Counted from the stretch's first letter, positions 52,881 through 63,248 are shown. The stretch: 64,000 nucleotides of DNA from Cellvibrio zantedeschiae (GCF_014652535.1 NZ_BMYZ01000004.1:76844-140843), one strand, 5' to 3'. A program made the numbers and translations. The notes: generated from the letters alone by a model not told the origin.

Positions 52881-53861
52881 TTATTGTAAATAACCGAGGC
52901 AAGCTTCCACTTCATTGGCAGAGCCCATAATTACCGCTACGCGCTGATGTAAAGCGCTAGGTTCTATATCCAAAATCCGTTGCGATTCATTGAACGCTTT
53001 TCCGCCTGCATTTTCCACCAACATAGCAATTGGATTTGCCTCATAGAGCAAACGTAGTTTTGCGGGCTGCTTTGCGTCGCGCGAATCAGATGGATAAATA
53101 AAAATGCCGCCGCGTATTAATACGCGATGCATATCTCCCACCATGGATGCGTTCCAACGCATATTAAAACGCTTATTACGTTTTCCAGTTTCACCCGCAA
53201 TTAAATCGGCAATGTAACTTTGAAAAGAAGATGCCCAAAAACGTTGGTTCGCCATATTCACTGAAAATTCCTGCGTGTCTTGTGGAATGCTCAATGTTGG
53301 GTTGGTTAATAAAAATTGCTGGCTGGCGGTATCCAACGTAAAGCAATGAGTTGGGCCGCCAGTGCTAATGACCAATAAAGTAGATGCACCGTAAAGCACG
53401 TAACCCGCACAAACTTGTTGTGTTCCGCGTTGCTGAAATTGCAGCGCGCTATTAGTGGCTACATCATTGCGTGCGGGATAAATGGTAAAGATAGTTCCAA
53501 TTTGCCCGTTCACATCAATGTTGGATGAACCATCTAACGGATCAAAGGCAACTACATATTTTCCATTTTTATTGCCTGCAACAACATCATCCTCTTCTTC
53601 TGAGGCGAGTGCACGAACCTGCTCATTGCTGAGCAGGGCATCCTTAATTAATTGGTTGGCAATAATATCGAGCTTCTTTTGGGTTTCGCCCTGAACATTT
53701 TCATTCTGGGTTGAACCCAAGACGCCTGCAAGTGCGCCTTTATTGACGCATACAGCAATTTCCTCGGTCGCATCCACAAGATTGTGAATCAAGGATAGTA
53801 ATTCCGCATTGGCGCCATCCTCGTCCAATACGGAAGCTAATGTTTGTTCAGTGTTTTGCAT
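52881..53861 (-). CDS. fbp: Class I fructose-1,6-bisphosphatase
   Basis: Gluconeogenic phosphatase of 326 residues producing fructose 6-phosphate. The metal site FDPLDGSSNID and upstream ASEEEDD are intact, as is GGIFIYPSDSRD. It starts 6 bp after the fbaA stop, so tpiA-fbaA-fbp form one operon that runs triose phosphate up to fructose 6-phosphate, as needed on uronates. Confidence 0.95.
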   Translation of the reverse strand: MQNTEQTLASVLDEDGANAELLSLIHNLVDATEEIAVCVNKGALAGVLGSTQNENVQGETQKKLDIIANQLIKDALLSNEQVRALASEEEDDVVAGNKNGKYVVAFDPLDGSSNIDVNGQIGTIFTIYPARNDVATNSALQFQQRGTQQVCAGYVLYGASTLLVISTGGPTHCFTLDTASQQFLLTNPTLSIPQDTQEFSVNMANQRFWASSFQSYIADLIAGETGKRNKRFNMRWNASMVGDMHRVLIRGGIFIYPSDSRDAKQPAKLRLLYEANPIAMLVENAGGKAFNESQRILDIEPSALHQRVAVIMGSANEVEACLGYLQ

Positions 53862-53867
53862 ATGGTA

Positions 53868-54947
53868 CTACCTGTACTGATTAACACAATTAAGGTCGGC
53901 AAAAGATTGGTGCAAACGCTTTACCATTGCTTCTTCACTTTTGCGCAGCCACACGCGCGGATCATAGAATTTTTTGTTGGGTTTATCGTCGCCATTGGGA
54001 TTGCCTATTTGGCCTTGCAAATAATGTTGATTGCTTTTGTAGTAGTCCATTACGCCTTGCCAACTGGCCCATTGAGTATCTGTATCTATATTCATTTTTA
54101 TGACGCCGTAGCGAATCGCTTCAGCAATTTCTTCTGGTGCAGAGCCTGAACCACCGTGAAATACAAAATCCAAACTATTGTGCGCCAAACCAAATTTTTC
54201 ACTTACGTAAGTTTGCGAGTTTTTAAGAATAGCTGGTGTCAATTTCACATTGCCAGGTTTATACACGCCATGCACATTTCCAAAAGATGCTGCGATCGTA
54301 AATTTATTGCTGATAGTGCTTAATGCTTTGTATGCACGAGCAACGTCTTCAGGTTGTGTGTAAAGTGCGGAGCTATCGATGCCCGTATTGTCTACGCCAT
54401 CTTCCTCGCCACCAGTGCAACCTAATTCTATTTCCAATGTCACGCCCATTTTGCTCATGCGTTCTAAATAGCGTGCACTGATATCAATGTTTTCATCCAG
54501 CGATTCTTCCGACAGGTCTATCATGTGTGAACTGAATAGCGGTTTACCCGTTTGCGCGAAATGCTTTTCGCTAGCGTCAAGCATGGCATCAACCCAGGGC
54601 AACAATTTTTTCGCCGCGTGATCTGTGTGCAAAATAACTGGCACACCATAAGTCTCGGCAACTGTATGAATATATTGAGCCGATGCAATCGCACCTAAAA
54701 TGGAACTTGTATGGCCTTCCAACTTCACGCCTTTGCCAATAAAAAATGCCGATCCATTGTAAGAAAGCTGAACAATCACTGGAGATTTAATGCTGTGAGC
54801 GGCTTCCAATGTTGCATTAATTGAATTAGATCCTGCAACGTTAACAGCTGGATAAGCAAAGCCTTGTTGCTTGGCGAATTGAAATAGCACTTGCACTTGG
54901 TCGCCAGTGGCAACACCGGGAGCGACTAGATTGGCTAAAGAGTTCAT
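53868..54947 (-). CDS. fbaA: Class II (type A) fructose-bisphosphate aldolase
   Basis: Zinc aldolase of 359 residues, the same length as E. coli FbaA. Zinc ligands and catalytic residues appear in LHTDHAAKK, IELGCTGGEEDGVDN, NVHGVYKPGNV and DFVFHGGSGS; IKMNIDTDTQW binds phosphate. It lies 57 bp after tpiA and 6 bp before fbp. In this setting it most likely works in the synthetic direction. Confidence 0.95.
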   Translation of the reverse strand: MNSLANLVAPGVATGDQVQVLFQFAKQQGFAYPAVNVAGSNSINATLEAAHSIKSPVIVQLSYNGSAFFIGKGVKLEGHTSSILGAIASAQYIHTVAETYGVPVILHTDHAAKKLLPWVDAMLDASEKHFAQTGKPLFSSHMIDLSEESLDENIDISARYLERMSKMGVTLEIELGCTGGEEDGVDNTGIDSSALYTQPEDVARAYKALSTISNKFTIAASFGNVHGVYKPGNVKLTPAILKNSQTYVSEKFGLAHNSLDFVFHGGSGSAPEEIAEAIRYGVIKMNIDTDTQWASWQGVMDYYKSNQHYLQGQIGNPNGDDKPNKKFYDPRVWLRKSEEAMVKRLHQSFADLNCVNQYR

Positions 54948-55004
54948 GATGAGTATTACCTACAGTTGATATAAAAATTTTCATTTTTTTCACTGTATTG
55001 ATGC

Positions 55005-55769
55005 TCATACCATTGCCTGTTCGGATACTTGTTCGCAAATTGCGAGAAAGTGCCCTGGGTCTAAACTGGCGCCGCCAACAAGCAGGCCGTCTATGTCTTT
55101 TTGCTTTAGTAATTCTGTTGCATTAGTTTTATTTACACTGCCGCCGTACACGATGCGCACGCGGTCGGCAATTTCTTCATTGTACAAACGAGTAAGTTCA
55201 GTGCGAATAAATTGGTGAACTTCTTGCACCATATCAGGTGTAGCGGCAAGACCTGTTCCTATTGCCCACACAGGTTCATAGGCAATACAAATATCTTTGC
55301 CCGCCAAGTCAACTGTATTTAAACCTTCACTCAATTGGGTTAATAAAATCGCTTTGGTTGTGTTAGCGGCACGCTCTTCTTGCGTCTCACCAATACACAA
55401 CACGGGCAGCAAACCGTGATTAAGCGCAGTTTGCACTTTAACCTGGCAGCCAAGATTATTTTCTGCAAACATAGCGCGACGTTCTGAATGCCCAATGATG
55501 CAGAGGGAGCATCCGGCTTCTTTCAGCATTTGCGCAGAGGTCTCACCGGTATAAGCACCAGATTCATAACGGCTTACATTCTGGCTGCCGATGCGCAATT
55601 CAGAATACTGCAAAAAAGTCAGCATATCGCGCATATAGAGATAGGGCGGACACACCACAATATCGGTTTCAAAATGTTTGCCAATAAATGAAGCCACCGA
55701 TGTACAGATCAGATCTATACCACCATTCAGTTTCCAATTTGCGATCACTATGGGTCTACGCGCTTTCAT
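55005..55769 (-). CDS. tpiA: Triosephosphate isomerase
   Basis: TIM-barrel isomerase of 254 residues. The catalytic residues lie in NWKLNG (Lys), IIGHSERR (His) and YEPVWAIGTG (Glu); YGGSVN and LVGGASL bind phosphate. It is first in tpiA-fbaA-fbp, not beside secG where gammaproteobacterial tpiA commonly lies. It may therefore be a second copy dedicated to sugar-acid growth. Confidence 0.95.
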   Translation of the reverse strand: MKARRPIVIANWKLNGGIDLICTSVASFIGKHFETDIVVCPPYLYMRDMLTFLQYSELRIGSQNVSRYESGAYTGETSAQMLKEAGCSLCIIGHSERRAMFAENNLGCQVKVQTALNHGLLPVLCIGETQEERAANTTKAILLTQLSEGLNTVDLAGKDICIAYEPVWAIGTGLAATPDMVQEVHQFIRTELTRLYNEEIADRVRIVYGGSVNKTNATELLKQKDIDGLLVGGASLDPGHFLAICEQVSEQAMV

Positions 55770-56197
55770 TCGTAACTCTCAATTATTGGCGACACAGTCA
55801 CCAGCAAAAAATTCGGGGGCAAATAAGCCCGTAATTGCCATGGGCAATTTATACATTAGTACATAAGTAGCGGTTTTGGGCCGATACAGCCTGTCACAGC
55901 TGCGGTAGGGACGCGAAATTTCACATTAGGCCGAGGGGCGGTATGTGAGTCTATTGCCAATAGTTGGATGATTTTTTTACTTTGAAAAAATACTACACGC
56001 TAGTTTGGGTTGGTGCAACAGAGGGTGATAATAATTTGCTAAAAAATCGCTGCTAATGAGGAAAATATTTCTATTTTTGTTGTGAAAACGGTATACATAT
56101 TTCGACTAAATTTGCGTAACCGTTTTCATTTTGAGTGATAAAAACAGCCCTTGGAGAGAGGGTTAAAGGGTGAAATCTATAGGCTTTTGAAGCGGAA
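55770..56197. promoter_or_regulatory. Promoter region of tpiA-fbaA-fbp with an inverted repeat
   Basis: About 430 bp without a gene, between tpiA and the permease gene end. TGAAAACGGT (56083-56092) and ACCGTTTTCA (56119-56128) form a perfect 10-bp inverted repeat 26 bp apart, about 315-360 bp upstream of tpiA. The CCGTTT core recalls the TGAAACCGTTTCA site near uxaA. Nothing else is identifiable. Confidence 0.45.
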
Positions 56198-58687
56198 CTA
56201 CTCCTCTCGTAAAGCATTTGCAGGTTTGGCGCGCGCAACGCTGTAGGCTTGTCCGCCTACCGTTAACCACGCAATGGCAATCGCCAGAATGCCTGCTGTC
56301 AGGCAGTAAAAGGGCCCCCATAGCCATAGATCAATTCGTTGGCTAAAGTTTTCCAGCCAGCGATTGATAACATAGAGTGCGATAGGCCAGGCGATAAGAT
56401 TCGCAAGCACAATCGGTTTGGTGAATTGCCATAACAGCAGTCGCACAATGTTGTTAATGGATGCGCCGTGAACTTTGCGCAAACCAATTTCTTTGATGCG
56501 TTTTTCCGCTGCAAAAGAAGCGAGCCCATAAAGTCCCAAGCAGCTAATTAGCATTGCAAGCGTGGCACAAGCGTAAGCAAATTGGGCAATTAAGATTTGG
56601 TGTTTGTATTGTTCCTGAATTACTTCATCCAAAAAAACTTCACCTTCAGGTGCGGCCCCAACAACGTTTTTGCAAATTTCCTTAAGCCGCGTAACTAACA
56701 TTCTGCGATTCATATTTGGGTCAAAACGAATACCTAGAGAGCCATTCTCGGAACTCCATCCGTCGGGAGCTCGCATTAGTATTAGTGGAGCGGCGGGTTT
56801 ATTTAAATCGCCAAAATGTAATTTGCTGGTCACACCAATAATAGTGGCGACGGTAGGTTGTGGCGAAAGGTTGAAAGTTAGTGTCATTCCTATTGCTTCC
56901 TGTGCCGAGGAAAATCCAAAGCCTTTTAGCGCCTGTTCATTAATGATGATATTGGGCCTGTTGCCATCCTCTTCTGGTGGCACAAAGTATTTTCCGGCTA
57001 TTAATCTAATATCAAACAAACGAAGCTCATCCACGTTGTGGATAAGATTAATAAGTGCCGGGCTGGAATCCTCGATTTTTTGTTTTGAACTGTGAACAGT
57101 TTTATATTCACTGAATGTTCCGGGTAGTAATGGCGCCGCCTTGGTAGCCGCAAATACTCCGGGCTCCTTCAAGATTTTTTCTTTGAGGTAATTAATAGTT
57201 CCTTTATTGGCTACTAAACTGTTATCGACGAGAAAAACAATGTTTTTGCTTTCATAGCCAAGATCTGTATTTAATACAGAATGTAATTGAGTTGCCATTA
57301 TTCCAACGGAAACCAGCATGGACGAGGAAATAATAAATTGGAAAATAACCAATAAATTTCTAAATTTAATACTGGAAGATGTTTCGTGTGATTTATTCGC
57401 TTTTAAAACTGCCGCAGGGCGTATGCGTGATAAAACTAGCCCCGGGTAAAATCCGGTAATAAAACCCAGGCTGAGCGTTGTACATAGGATGAGGGCGAGC
57501 AAACTAAAATCTGTAAAGTATTGAGTTTCTATGTTGATACTGAGGTTGGTGTTCAGCCAGGGTAAAAGTGGTTCTAAAATAATGAAAGTAAGCACTAATG
57601 CACATAAAGAAGATAGCAAAGATTCTACTAAAAACTGCGTAAGTATATTTCTCCGCTCCGCACCTAAGGTTTTTCGCAATGAAATTTCCTTTTGACGTCG
57701 CGAAAACTTTGCTGTTGCAAGATTAATGTAATTTACAGCAGCTAATACAAAGATAATGACAGCCAGGCTATAAAGAATTGTCATTCTTTGACCTTGCTTT
57801 TCTGCACCAAAACCTTTCATGTGCATATCTTTAATGTTTACTAATGTAAAACTAAATTCTTCACTATTTTTCTTGGATTCGCCTCCCCCCATGGGGGGTA
57901 AATCTTTATCCAGAAAGTTGGCTAGCTGAAAGTTAATATCGTTTACGTTCGCATTATTTTTTAATTTTACGTAGGTTGCACTGAAGTCCTTCATGAAAAA
58001 AATGTTGGGGTCGTCATGCTGGATTGGGTAGTTGCTATTAACAATAACATCCATTGGGCCTCGTAAGCTCGTGCGCTTTGGCGAGTCCGCAACAACGGCT
58101 ATTACTTTATATATTGGGTTAACAGGAATATCTTTTTGGCTGGGCACATAGGAATTTGAATTTATCTCTATCGTTTTTCCAATAGGGTCTTTTTCGCCAA
58201 ACAATTTTTTGGCTGTACTTTTTGAGAGTATGAGCGATTGCTTGTCGGTGTAGAATCCCTTGGTGTCACCCTGAATGGCTTCCAAAGAAAAAATATTGAT
58301 GATGCTAGGTGTTATATAGCTAATGTGCTGTCCGAGGCTATTTTGAGCTTTATCCTTTTCATTTATCAGCTTTACTTTTCCGTCTACAGTTGCGATGTTG
58401 CCGATATATTCGACGTCACTTAATTTATCCTGGATTAATGTCATTTGGCGTAAGCTGGATATGGTGTCCAGCTTTACCGGTGTGGCGCGAGCAATGAATA
58501 CTTGCTGTAGCTCAAATATTCTATCGCCATCTTTCCATTGCTTATCCCATGTGAGCTCGCTGTAGTTGACGATTAATATAACCGTGGTAGTTGCCAGGCC
58601 TATAACCAAGCCTAAAATTGCTACTAGCGATTGCACCTTATTTTTAATTAGGTTGCGCAATGCAATTTTCAAATAATTATGAAGCAT
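56198..58687 (-). CDS. MacB/FtsX-type ABC transporter permease (second copy)
   Basis: Permease of 829 residues. It has an N-terminal helix (about 20-42), a MacB-like periplasmic core, three helices with FSRRQKEISLRKTLGA (about 300-430), a second core domain, then the closing FtsX helices with KRIKEIGLRKVHGASI. This duplicated FtsX layout is found in Bacteroidetes and some gammaproteobacteria. It shares most motifs with the permease encoded 51 bp upstream, so the two probably form a heterodimer. Such MacB-type mechanotransmission systems export peptides, lipids or toxins. The substrate is unknown. Confidence 0.88.
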   Translation of the reverse strand: MLHNYLKIALRNLIKNKVQSLVAILGLVIGLATTTVILIVNYSELTWDKQWKDGDRIFELQQVFIARATPVKLDTISSLRQMTLIQDKLSDVEYIGNIATVDGKVKLINEKDKAQNSLGQHISYITPSIINIFSLEAIQGDTKGFYTDKQSLILSKSTAKKLFGEKDPIGKTIEINSNSYVPSQKDIPVNPIYKVIAVVADSPKRTSLRGPMDVIVNSNYPIQHDDPNIFFMKDFSATYVKLKNNANVNDINFQLANFLDKDLPPMGGGESKKNSEEFSFTLVNIKDMHMKGFGAEKQGQRMTILYSLAVIIFVLAAVNYINLATAKFSRRQKEISLRKTLGAERRNILTQFLVESLLSSLCALVLTFIILEPLLPWLNTNLSINIETQYFTDFSLLALILCTTLSLGFITGFYPGLVLSRIRPAAVLKANKSHETSSSIKFRNLLVIFQFIISSSMLVSVGIMATQLHSVLNTDLGYESKNIVFLVDNSLVANKGTINYLKEKILKEPGVFAATKAAPLLPGTFSEYKTVHSSKQKIEDSSPALINLIHNVDELRLFDIRLIAGKYFVPPEEDGNRPNIIINEQALKGFGFSSAQEAIGMTLTFNLSPQPTVATIIGVTSKLHFGDLNKPAAPLILMRAPDGWSSENGSLGIRFDPNMNRRMLVTRLKEICKNVVGAAPEGEVFLDEVIQEQYKHQILIAQFAYACATLAMLISCLGLYGLASFAAEKRIKEIGLRKVHGASINNIVRLLLWQFTKPIVLANLIAWPIALYVINRWLENFSQRIDLWLWGPFYCLTAGILAIAIAWLTVGGQAYSVARAKPANALREE

Positions 58688-58738
58688 GCCTTTCTCGTTA
58701 ACAAAAATGAAAAATTAGATTAAAGCGAAAAATAATTA

Positions 58739-61249
58739 CTATTCTTCCCTTAATGCATGTACAGGCTTTTCGCGTGCAACCAAAAGCGCTTGACCACCAA
58801 CGGTGATCCAGGCAATTAACAGCGCTGCCAAGGCAGATATTAAGCAAAAAACGGGACCCCATTGCCAAATATTAATGCGATTGATAAATTGCTCTAGCCA
58901 ACGAGAGCCTGCATAAAGCGCAATTGGCCAGATAACAATGTTGGCGAATAAAACCGGCTTGCTAAATTGCCACAACAGTAATCTGACGATATTTGAAATG
59001 GACGCTCCATGCACTTTGCGCAGTCCGATTTCCTTTCTTCGATTATTGGTTGCATGTGTTGCAAGTCCATACAAGCCTAAGCAACTAATAAAAATTGCTA
59101 TGCCAGTAAACATATAAACAAAACGAGCAATTAAATTTTCATTTTTGTATTCATCGGCAATTGCATCTTCAATAAACCAAGTATGAGGCATGTAGCCTAA
59201 AGATTGCTTCCAAATACTTTTGATGCTTTCTGTGATTGCTTTTCTATCATTACCTTCGTAACGGAGAGCAAATCCTATTGGCATACCTGTACTGCTAATT
59301 GGCCAGAAAAAGCAAGGAGCGTCGGGGGCATTGAACGAACCAATGTGAATTGCTGCGGTTACTCCTACGATGGTCATTTGCATTTTGTAAGTACGGCTAT
59401 AAGCAACATAGATTTGTTGATTGATAGCGTCTTCGGCATTTTTGAAGCCTAGTGGCGCAAGCGCTTGCTCATTGATATAAATTTTGTTCTGTATTGCGGA
59501 TCTGTTTTCGTCCGTATTTACGGGGGCAGAAAAATATTTACCTGCAATGAGTTTAATATTAAAAACTTTCAAATCATCTGGCCCGGCCAACTGGGCCTGT
59601 TGAAGTCCGATAACTGTGCTTGGTGCATTCCCTTGTCTTGAAACAAGCATCTGTTGACCGTACTTTCCCGGGAGCGAAGGCATGGCCAGCGTTACTAATT
59701 GCACACCGGGTATTTTGGAGATTTGATATTTAATGTTTTCAACACTTCCACGATTGGCTGCGCTTAGTGCTGAATGAGTGGCAAAAATAATGTTTTTAGT
59801 TTGATATCCCGGATCTAGCGTCTGAGCCTTATGCATTTGTGTCGCTATGATAGAAACGCTGGTAATCATAACGCCGGAAATAATAAATTGGCTAACAACA
59901 AGGCCTTTGCGAAATCTAATGCTAGTTAAGGATTCAAGGGACTTGTTGGATTTCAAAGTGGCAGCCGGATTGAATTGCGACAGATAAAAACTTGGATAAG
60001 CTCCTGACACTAATCCAACTGTCAATGCCATGGTAAATAAGTATCCAAGAATTTGAGGGGCATAGGTATAACTTATTTCTATATCGAGATTAACTGTGGA
60101 TTTAAGCCATGGAATGCACAGTTCTATACAGATTAAGGAAATTAATAATGCCAAAATGGCGATTAATAAGGACTCACTTAAAAACTGATGAATAATATTT
60201 TTCTTTGACGCGCCAAGAGTTTTACGTAATGCAATTTCTTTTTGCCTGCGTGAATAGGCTGCCAGTGCGAGATTAATATAATTAATACTAGCCATTAAAA
60301 GAATAATTGCAGCTAAGCCAAACAGCATCCAAATTTTTTCTATCTGTCCGGTAACATTTGATCCTTTTAGGTGAGCATCTTTAATATTTAAAAAGCTAAC
60401 AAGATGTATTTCACTGGATTTTTTGCCATTTACAAGAGGGGAAGATGTAAACTCATCTTGCAACTTGGGCAATCTATTTTGTATTTTTAATATATTCGCA
60501 TTTGGCTTTACTTTTACATACATAACTAAGGCTTGGCTGAAGGCAGCGCCTTTACCCGGTTCAGGTGTTGTGATTTTCTGAAGATGAATGAAAATGTTTT
60601 GGCGCAAAATACTGGTTTTATATGGGCTATTGGCTATTACAGCAGCAATTTTAAAATCTTTATAAGTCGTGGGTCGGCTATTCGCTTCGGCGGGATGTAT
60701 TTCAGAAAGCACTAAATTCGTTGTTTCTATATTAATTGTTTTTCCAATGGCGCTTTCTCGTCCAAAAAGCTTTTTCTCTAATTCTTCTGTGATAACGGTA
60801 GTTGATTCATCTGTATAAAAATCTTTTAAGCTTCCTTTAGCTATTGGGTAATTAAATATCTCGAAAAAGTCGTTATCCACGGCTGAAGCGTATTCTTGAA
60901 ATTCTTCATTATTGTTAGTTCCATTTCTTATGATTCTTACTTTTGTTTCATTTTGATTTTGACGGGAAATGTGTTCAATCTCGGGAATTTTTTCCTTTAT
61001 TATTTCGTAAATGTCAGTGTATACAAATGGCGATTTTCGATTTTCATTCTGGAAATTAACCGTTGATTCTATTTGAAAAATACGATCGCTATTTTCCCAA
61101 TGGCGATCGTAATTCATTTCCGTATAGTTAATTATGATAATAATTGCGCTTGCTGCAAAACCTACAGCCAAACCTATTATGGTTAGTGCAGAGTGAATTT
61201 TATGCTTAAGCAGGTTGCGTAAGGTGGTTATTAAATAATTTTTAAACAT
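58739..61249 (-). CDS. MacB/FtsX-type ABC transporter permease (first copy)
   Basis: Permease of 836 residues with the same layout as its neighbour: N-terminal helix, periplasmic core, helices with YSRRQKEIALRKTLGAS, second core, and C-terminal FtsX helices with NRRKEIGLRKVHGASI. Both end in a PxxALREE tail. It starts 11 bp after the ATPase gene, so the adaptor, ATPase and two permeases are one operon. The paralogs are clearly diverged in their periplasmic domains, which suggests distinct contacts. Confidence 0.88.
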   Translation of the reverse strand: MFKNYLITTLRNLLKHKIHSALTIIGLAVGFAASAIIIIINYTEMNYDRHWENSDRIFQIESTVNFQNENRKSPFVYTDIYEIIKEKIPEIEHISRQNQNETKVRIIRNGTNNNEEFQEYASAVDNDFFEIFNYPIAKGSLKDFYTDESTTVITEELEKKLFGRESAIGKTINIETTNLVLSEIHPAEANSRPTTYKDFKIAAVIANSPYKTSILRQNIFIHLQKITTPEPGKGAAFSQALVMYVKVKPNANILKIQNRLPKLQDEFTSSPLVNGKKSSEIHLVSFLNIKDAHLKGSNVTGQIEKIWMLFGLAAIILLMASINYINLALAAYSRRQKEIALRKTLGASKKNIIHQFLSESLLIAILALLISLICIELCIPWLKSTVNLDIEISYTYAPQILGYLFTMALTVGLVSGAYPSFYLSQFNPAATLKSNKSLESLTSIRFRKGLVVSQFIISGVMITSVSIIATQMHKAQTLDPGYQTKNIIFATHSALSAANRGSVENIKYQISKIPGVQLVTLAMPSLPGKYGQQMLVSRQGNAPSTVIGLQQAQLAGPDDLKVFNIKLIAGKYFSAPVNTDENRSAIQNKIYINEQALAPLGFKNAEDAINQQIYVAYSRTYKMQMTIVGVTAAIHIGSFNAPDAPCFFWPISSTGMPIGFALRYEGNDRKAITESIKSIWKQSLGYMPHTWFIEDAIADEYKNENLIARFVYMFTGIAIFISCLGLYGLATHATNNRRKEIGLRKVHGASISNIVRLLLWQFSKPVLFANIVIWPIALYAGSRWLEQFINRINIWQWGPVFCLISALAALLIAWITVGGQALLVAREKPVHALREE

Positions 61250-61260
61250 TCTAAGTTCCT

Positions 61261-61944
61261 TTACGCCACCGAAAGTTGGCTTTGTGCTACTACTTTTCCA
61301 TCAAACAAATTGATTCTGCGTTGTGCGTACTCAGCATGTTCCGCTGAGTGAGTTACCATGATTATGGTGGAACCTTCCTGATTTAATTTTTTCAGTAGCG
61401 ACATAACCTCTTGGCCGCGCGCAGAATCGAGGTTTCCAGTAGGTTCGTCAGCAAGAATAAGTTTTGGGTTGGCAACTAAAGCTCGGGCTACGGCGACGCG
61501 CTGTTGTTGGCCGCCGGAGAGCTGGCTGGGCATATGTTTTGCGCGGTGTTGGATTTCCATTTTTTCGATAACGGCTTGCACGCGTTGTTTGCGTTCGGCA
61601 GCAGAAATCTTGTGATAAAGCAGAGCTAGCTCTATGTTCTCAAAAACATTTAATTCATCGATCAAATTAAAGCTCTGGAAAATAAATCCAATGTTTTGTT
61701 TGCGAATTTGGCTTAACTTGGCTTCCGGGTATGCTGCAATGTTTTCGTTATTAAATTCGTATTCGCCGCCGTCAGGGCTATCTAACATGCCAAGAATGTT
61801 TAACAATGTTGATTTTCCGCAACCAGAAGGCCCCATGATGGCAACAAACTCACCGGACTTTATTTCAAAGCTCACCTGGCTTAGAGCCATAGTTTCAATT
61901 TCATCGGTGCGAAATATTTTTTGAATGTTGTTAAGTTTTATCAT
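61261..61944 (-). CDS. MacB/LolD-type ABC transporter ATPase
   Basis: ATPase of 227 residues. Walker A is GPSGCGKST (about 38-46), the Q-loop [10 protein letters not shown], the signature [15 protein letters not shown] and Walker [13 protein letters not shown], followed by the switch His in [11 protein letters not shown]. All motifs are intact. It lies 19 bp after the adaptor gene and 11 bp before the first permease. Confidence 0.93.
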   Translation of the reverse strand: MIKLNNIQKIFRTDEIETMALSQVSFEIKSGEFVAIMGPSGCGKSTLLNILGMLDSPDGGEYEFNNENIAAYPEAKLSQIRKQNIGFIFQSFNLIDELNVFENIELALLYHKISAAERKQRVQAVIEKMEIQHRAKHMPSQLSGGQQQRVAVARALVANPKLILADEPTGNLDSARGQEVMSLLKKLNQEGSTIIMVTHSAEHAEYAQRRINLFDGKVVAQSQLSVA

Positions 61945-61963
61945 CGTGTTATTCCTGCTATTT

Positions 61964-63217
61964 TTATTGGTTAATATTAAGTCGGTCTATATCGACGTAA
62001 CTGGTGTAGGGGCTGGTAATGACTTGTTCGCCTACATCTAGCCCTTCCAACACTTCGATAAAATGAGTGTTTCTTCTGCCCACGCGAATTGTTCGTCGTA
62101 CAGCCGTTTTTTTGTCGGATGCGACAACGAAAATCCAATTACCTCCGGTTTCTTGAAAAAACGAACCATTGGGAATCAAACGTGCGCTTATGTTTTCGCC
62201 TAGTTGCAAGCGCATTTGTAATGTTTGGCCTCGATTTAAGTTTTTGGGTTGATCTTTACGAAATACAAAATCTACGCGAAATTGCCCGTCCTTAACTTGT
62301 GGGTATATTTTTTTAACTTCAAGCGTATAAAGCTTTTCATCAAATGTCATTTCTGCAGTCTGGCCAATAAAAACGCGTGACATATAAAACTCATCTACAA
62401 GCGCTGCCAGCTTAAAATTTACCGGATCATCAATTTGGCCAAAACGCTCGCCGGGCTTTAGCGATTGACCAATCTCCACATCGAAAGCGGTAAGTCTGCC
62501 GCCGATAGGTGCTTTAACATTTAAACTATCCAAATTTTCACGCGTGAACTCCAGATTGTTCGTCAAATTTTTAACGGAGTCCCCAATCTGTTTCATTTGT
62601 GCTTTTTGTAATGCCTGGTCGATTGTGCGGCTTTCCAGTTCCAAGGCCTGTTTCTTTTTTAAAAACTCCAGCTCATCTTGTTCATCATCTAACTCAGATT
62701 TTTTAACATAACCCGATTTGCCCATGCCTAGTTTGCGATTGTGTGTACGTTCTTTGATTTTAATTTGATAGCTCAGCTCATTGAGTGCACGTTTGTGTTC
62801 CAGCTCTGTGCGTACCAGTGACAGCTCAAGGTTTTGCATGTTGTTAATCTGCTCACTGACCTGTGCTTCGCGGCCTATGGAATCGAGTTTCAATCGCGCA
62901 TTCGAAATGTCGACAATAGGTTGCCCTTCGCTGACCTCAGCGCCATCTTCCAAATGGATTTTCTCCACACGCCCGCCTTCAATTGCATCCAGATAAACCG
63001 TGCGCAGCGGAATGACCTGACCGCGTAGTGGCGTAAAGTCCTCAAATATCCCCTGGCTTACGCTGGCGATTTGGATGCTTTCACCGGCGACTTGTAGCGT
63101 CTTGCCCCCGCGCGGGATTGCTACCAGCCAGAGTGCTGCAAGCAGGGCTATGCCAATCCCTATGCTTAAAGGTTGACGCAGGCGTTGCCAGTTTGTTTTG
63201 GTTAAAGGTCTGTCCAT
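61964..63217 (-). CDS. HlyD/MacA-type periplasmic adaptor
   Basis: Membrane-fusion adaptor of 417 residues with one N-terminal helix (about 18-35), a lipoyl/barrel-sandwich half (LEDGAEVSEGQPIVDISNA), a long coiled hairpin (about 90-210) and the second half NVKAPIGGRLTAFDVEIGQSL. The ATG at 63217 (MDRPLTK) is chosen because the sigma-54 promoter at 63249-63264 would start transcription near 63238, downstream of the longer start at 63253. It would link the MacB-type permeases to an outer-membrane channel encoded elsewhere. Confidence 0.85.
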   Translation of the reverse strand: MDRPLTKTNWQRLRQPLSIGIGIALLAALWLVAIPRGGKTLQVAGESIQIASVSQGIFEDFTPLRGQVIPLRTVYLDAIEGGRVEKIHLEDGAEVSEGQPIVDISNARLKLDSIGREAQVSEQINNMQNLELSLVRTELEHKRALNELSYQIKIKERTHNRKLGMGKSGYVKKSELDDEQDELEFLKKKQALELESRTIDQALQKAQMKQIGDSVKNLTNNLEFTRENLDSLNVKAPIGGRLTAFDVEIGQSLKPGERFGQIDDPVNFKLAALVDEFYMSRVFIGQTAEMTFDEKLYTLEVKKIYPQVKDGQFRVDFVFRKDQPKNLNRGQTLQMRLQLGENISARLIPNGSFFQETGGNWIFVVASDKKTAVRRTIRVGRRNTHFIEVLEGLDVGEQVITSPYTSYVDIDRLNINQ

Positions 63218-63248
63218 TGCAATCTTCGTGTTTATTTTCTCAGTACAT

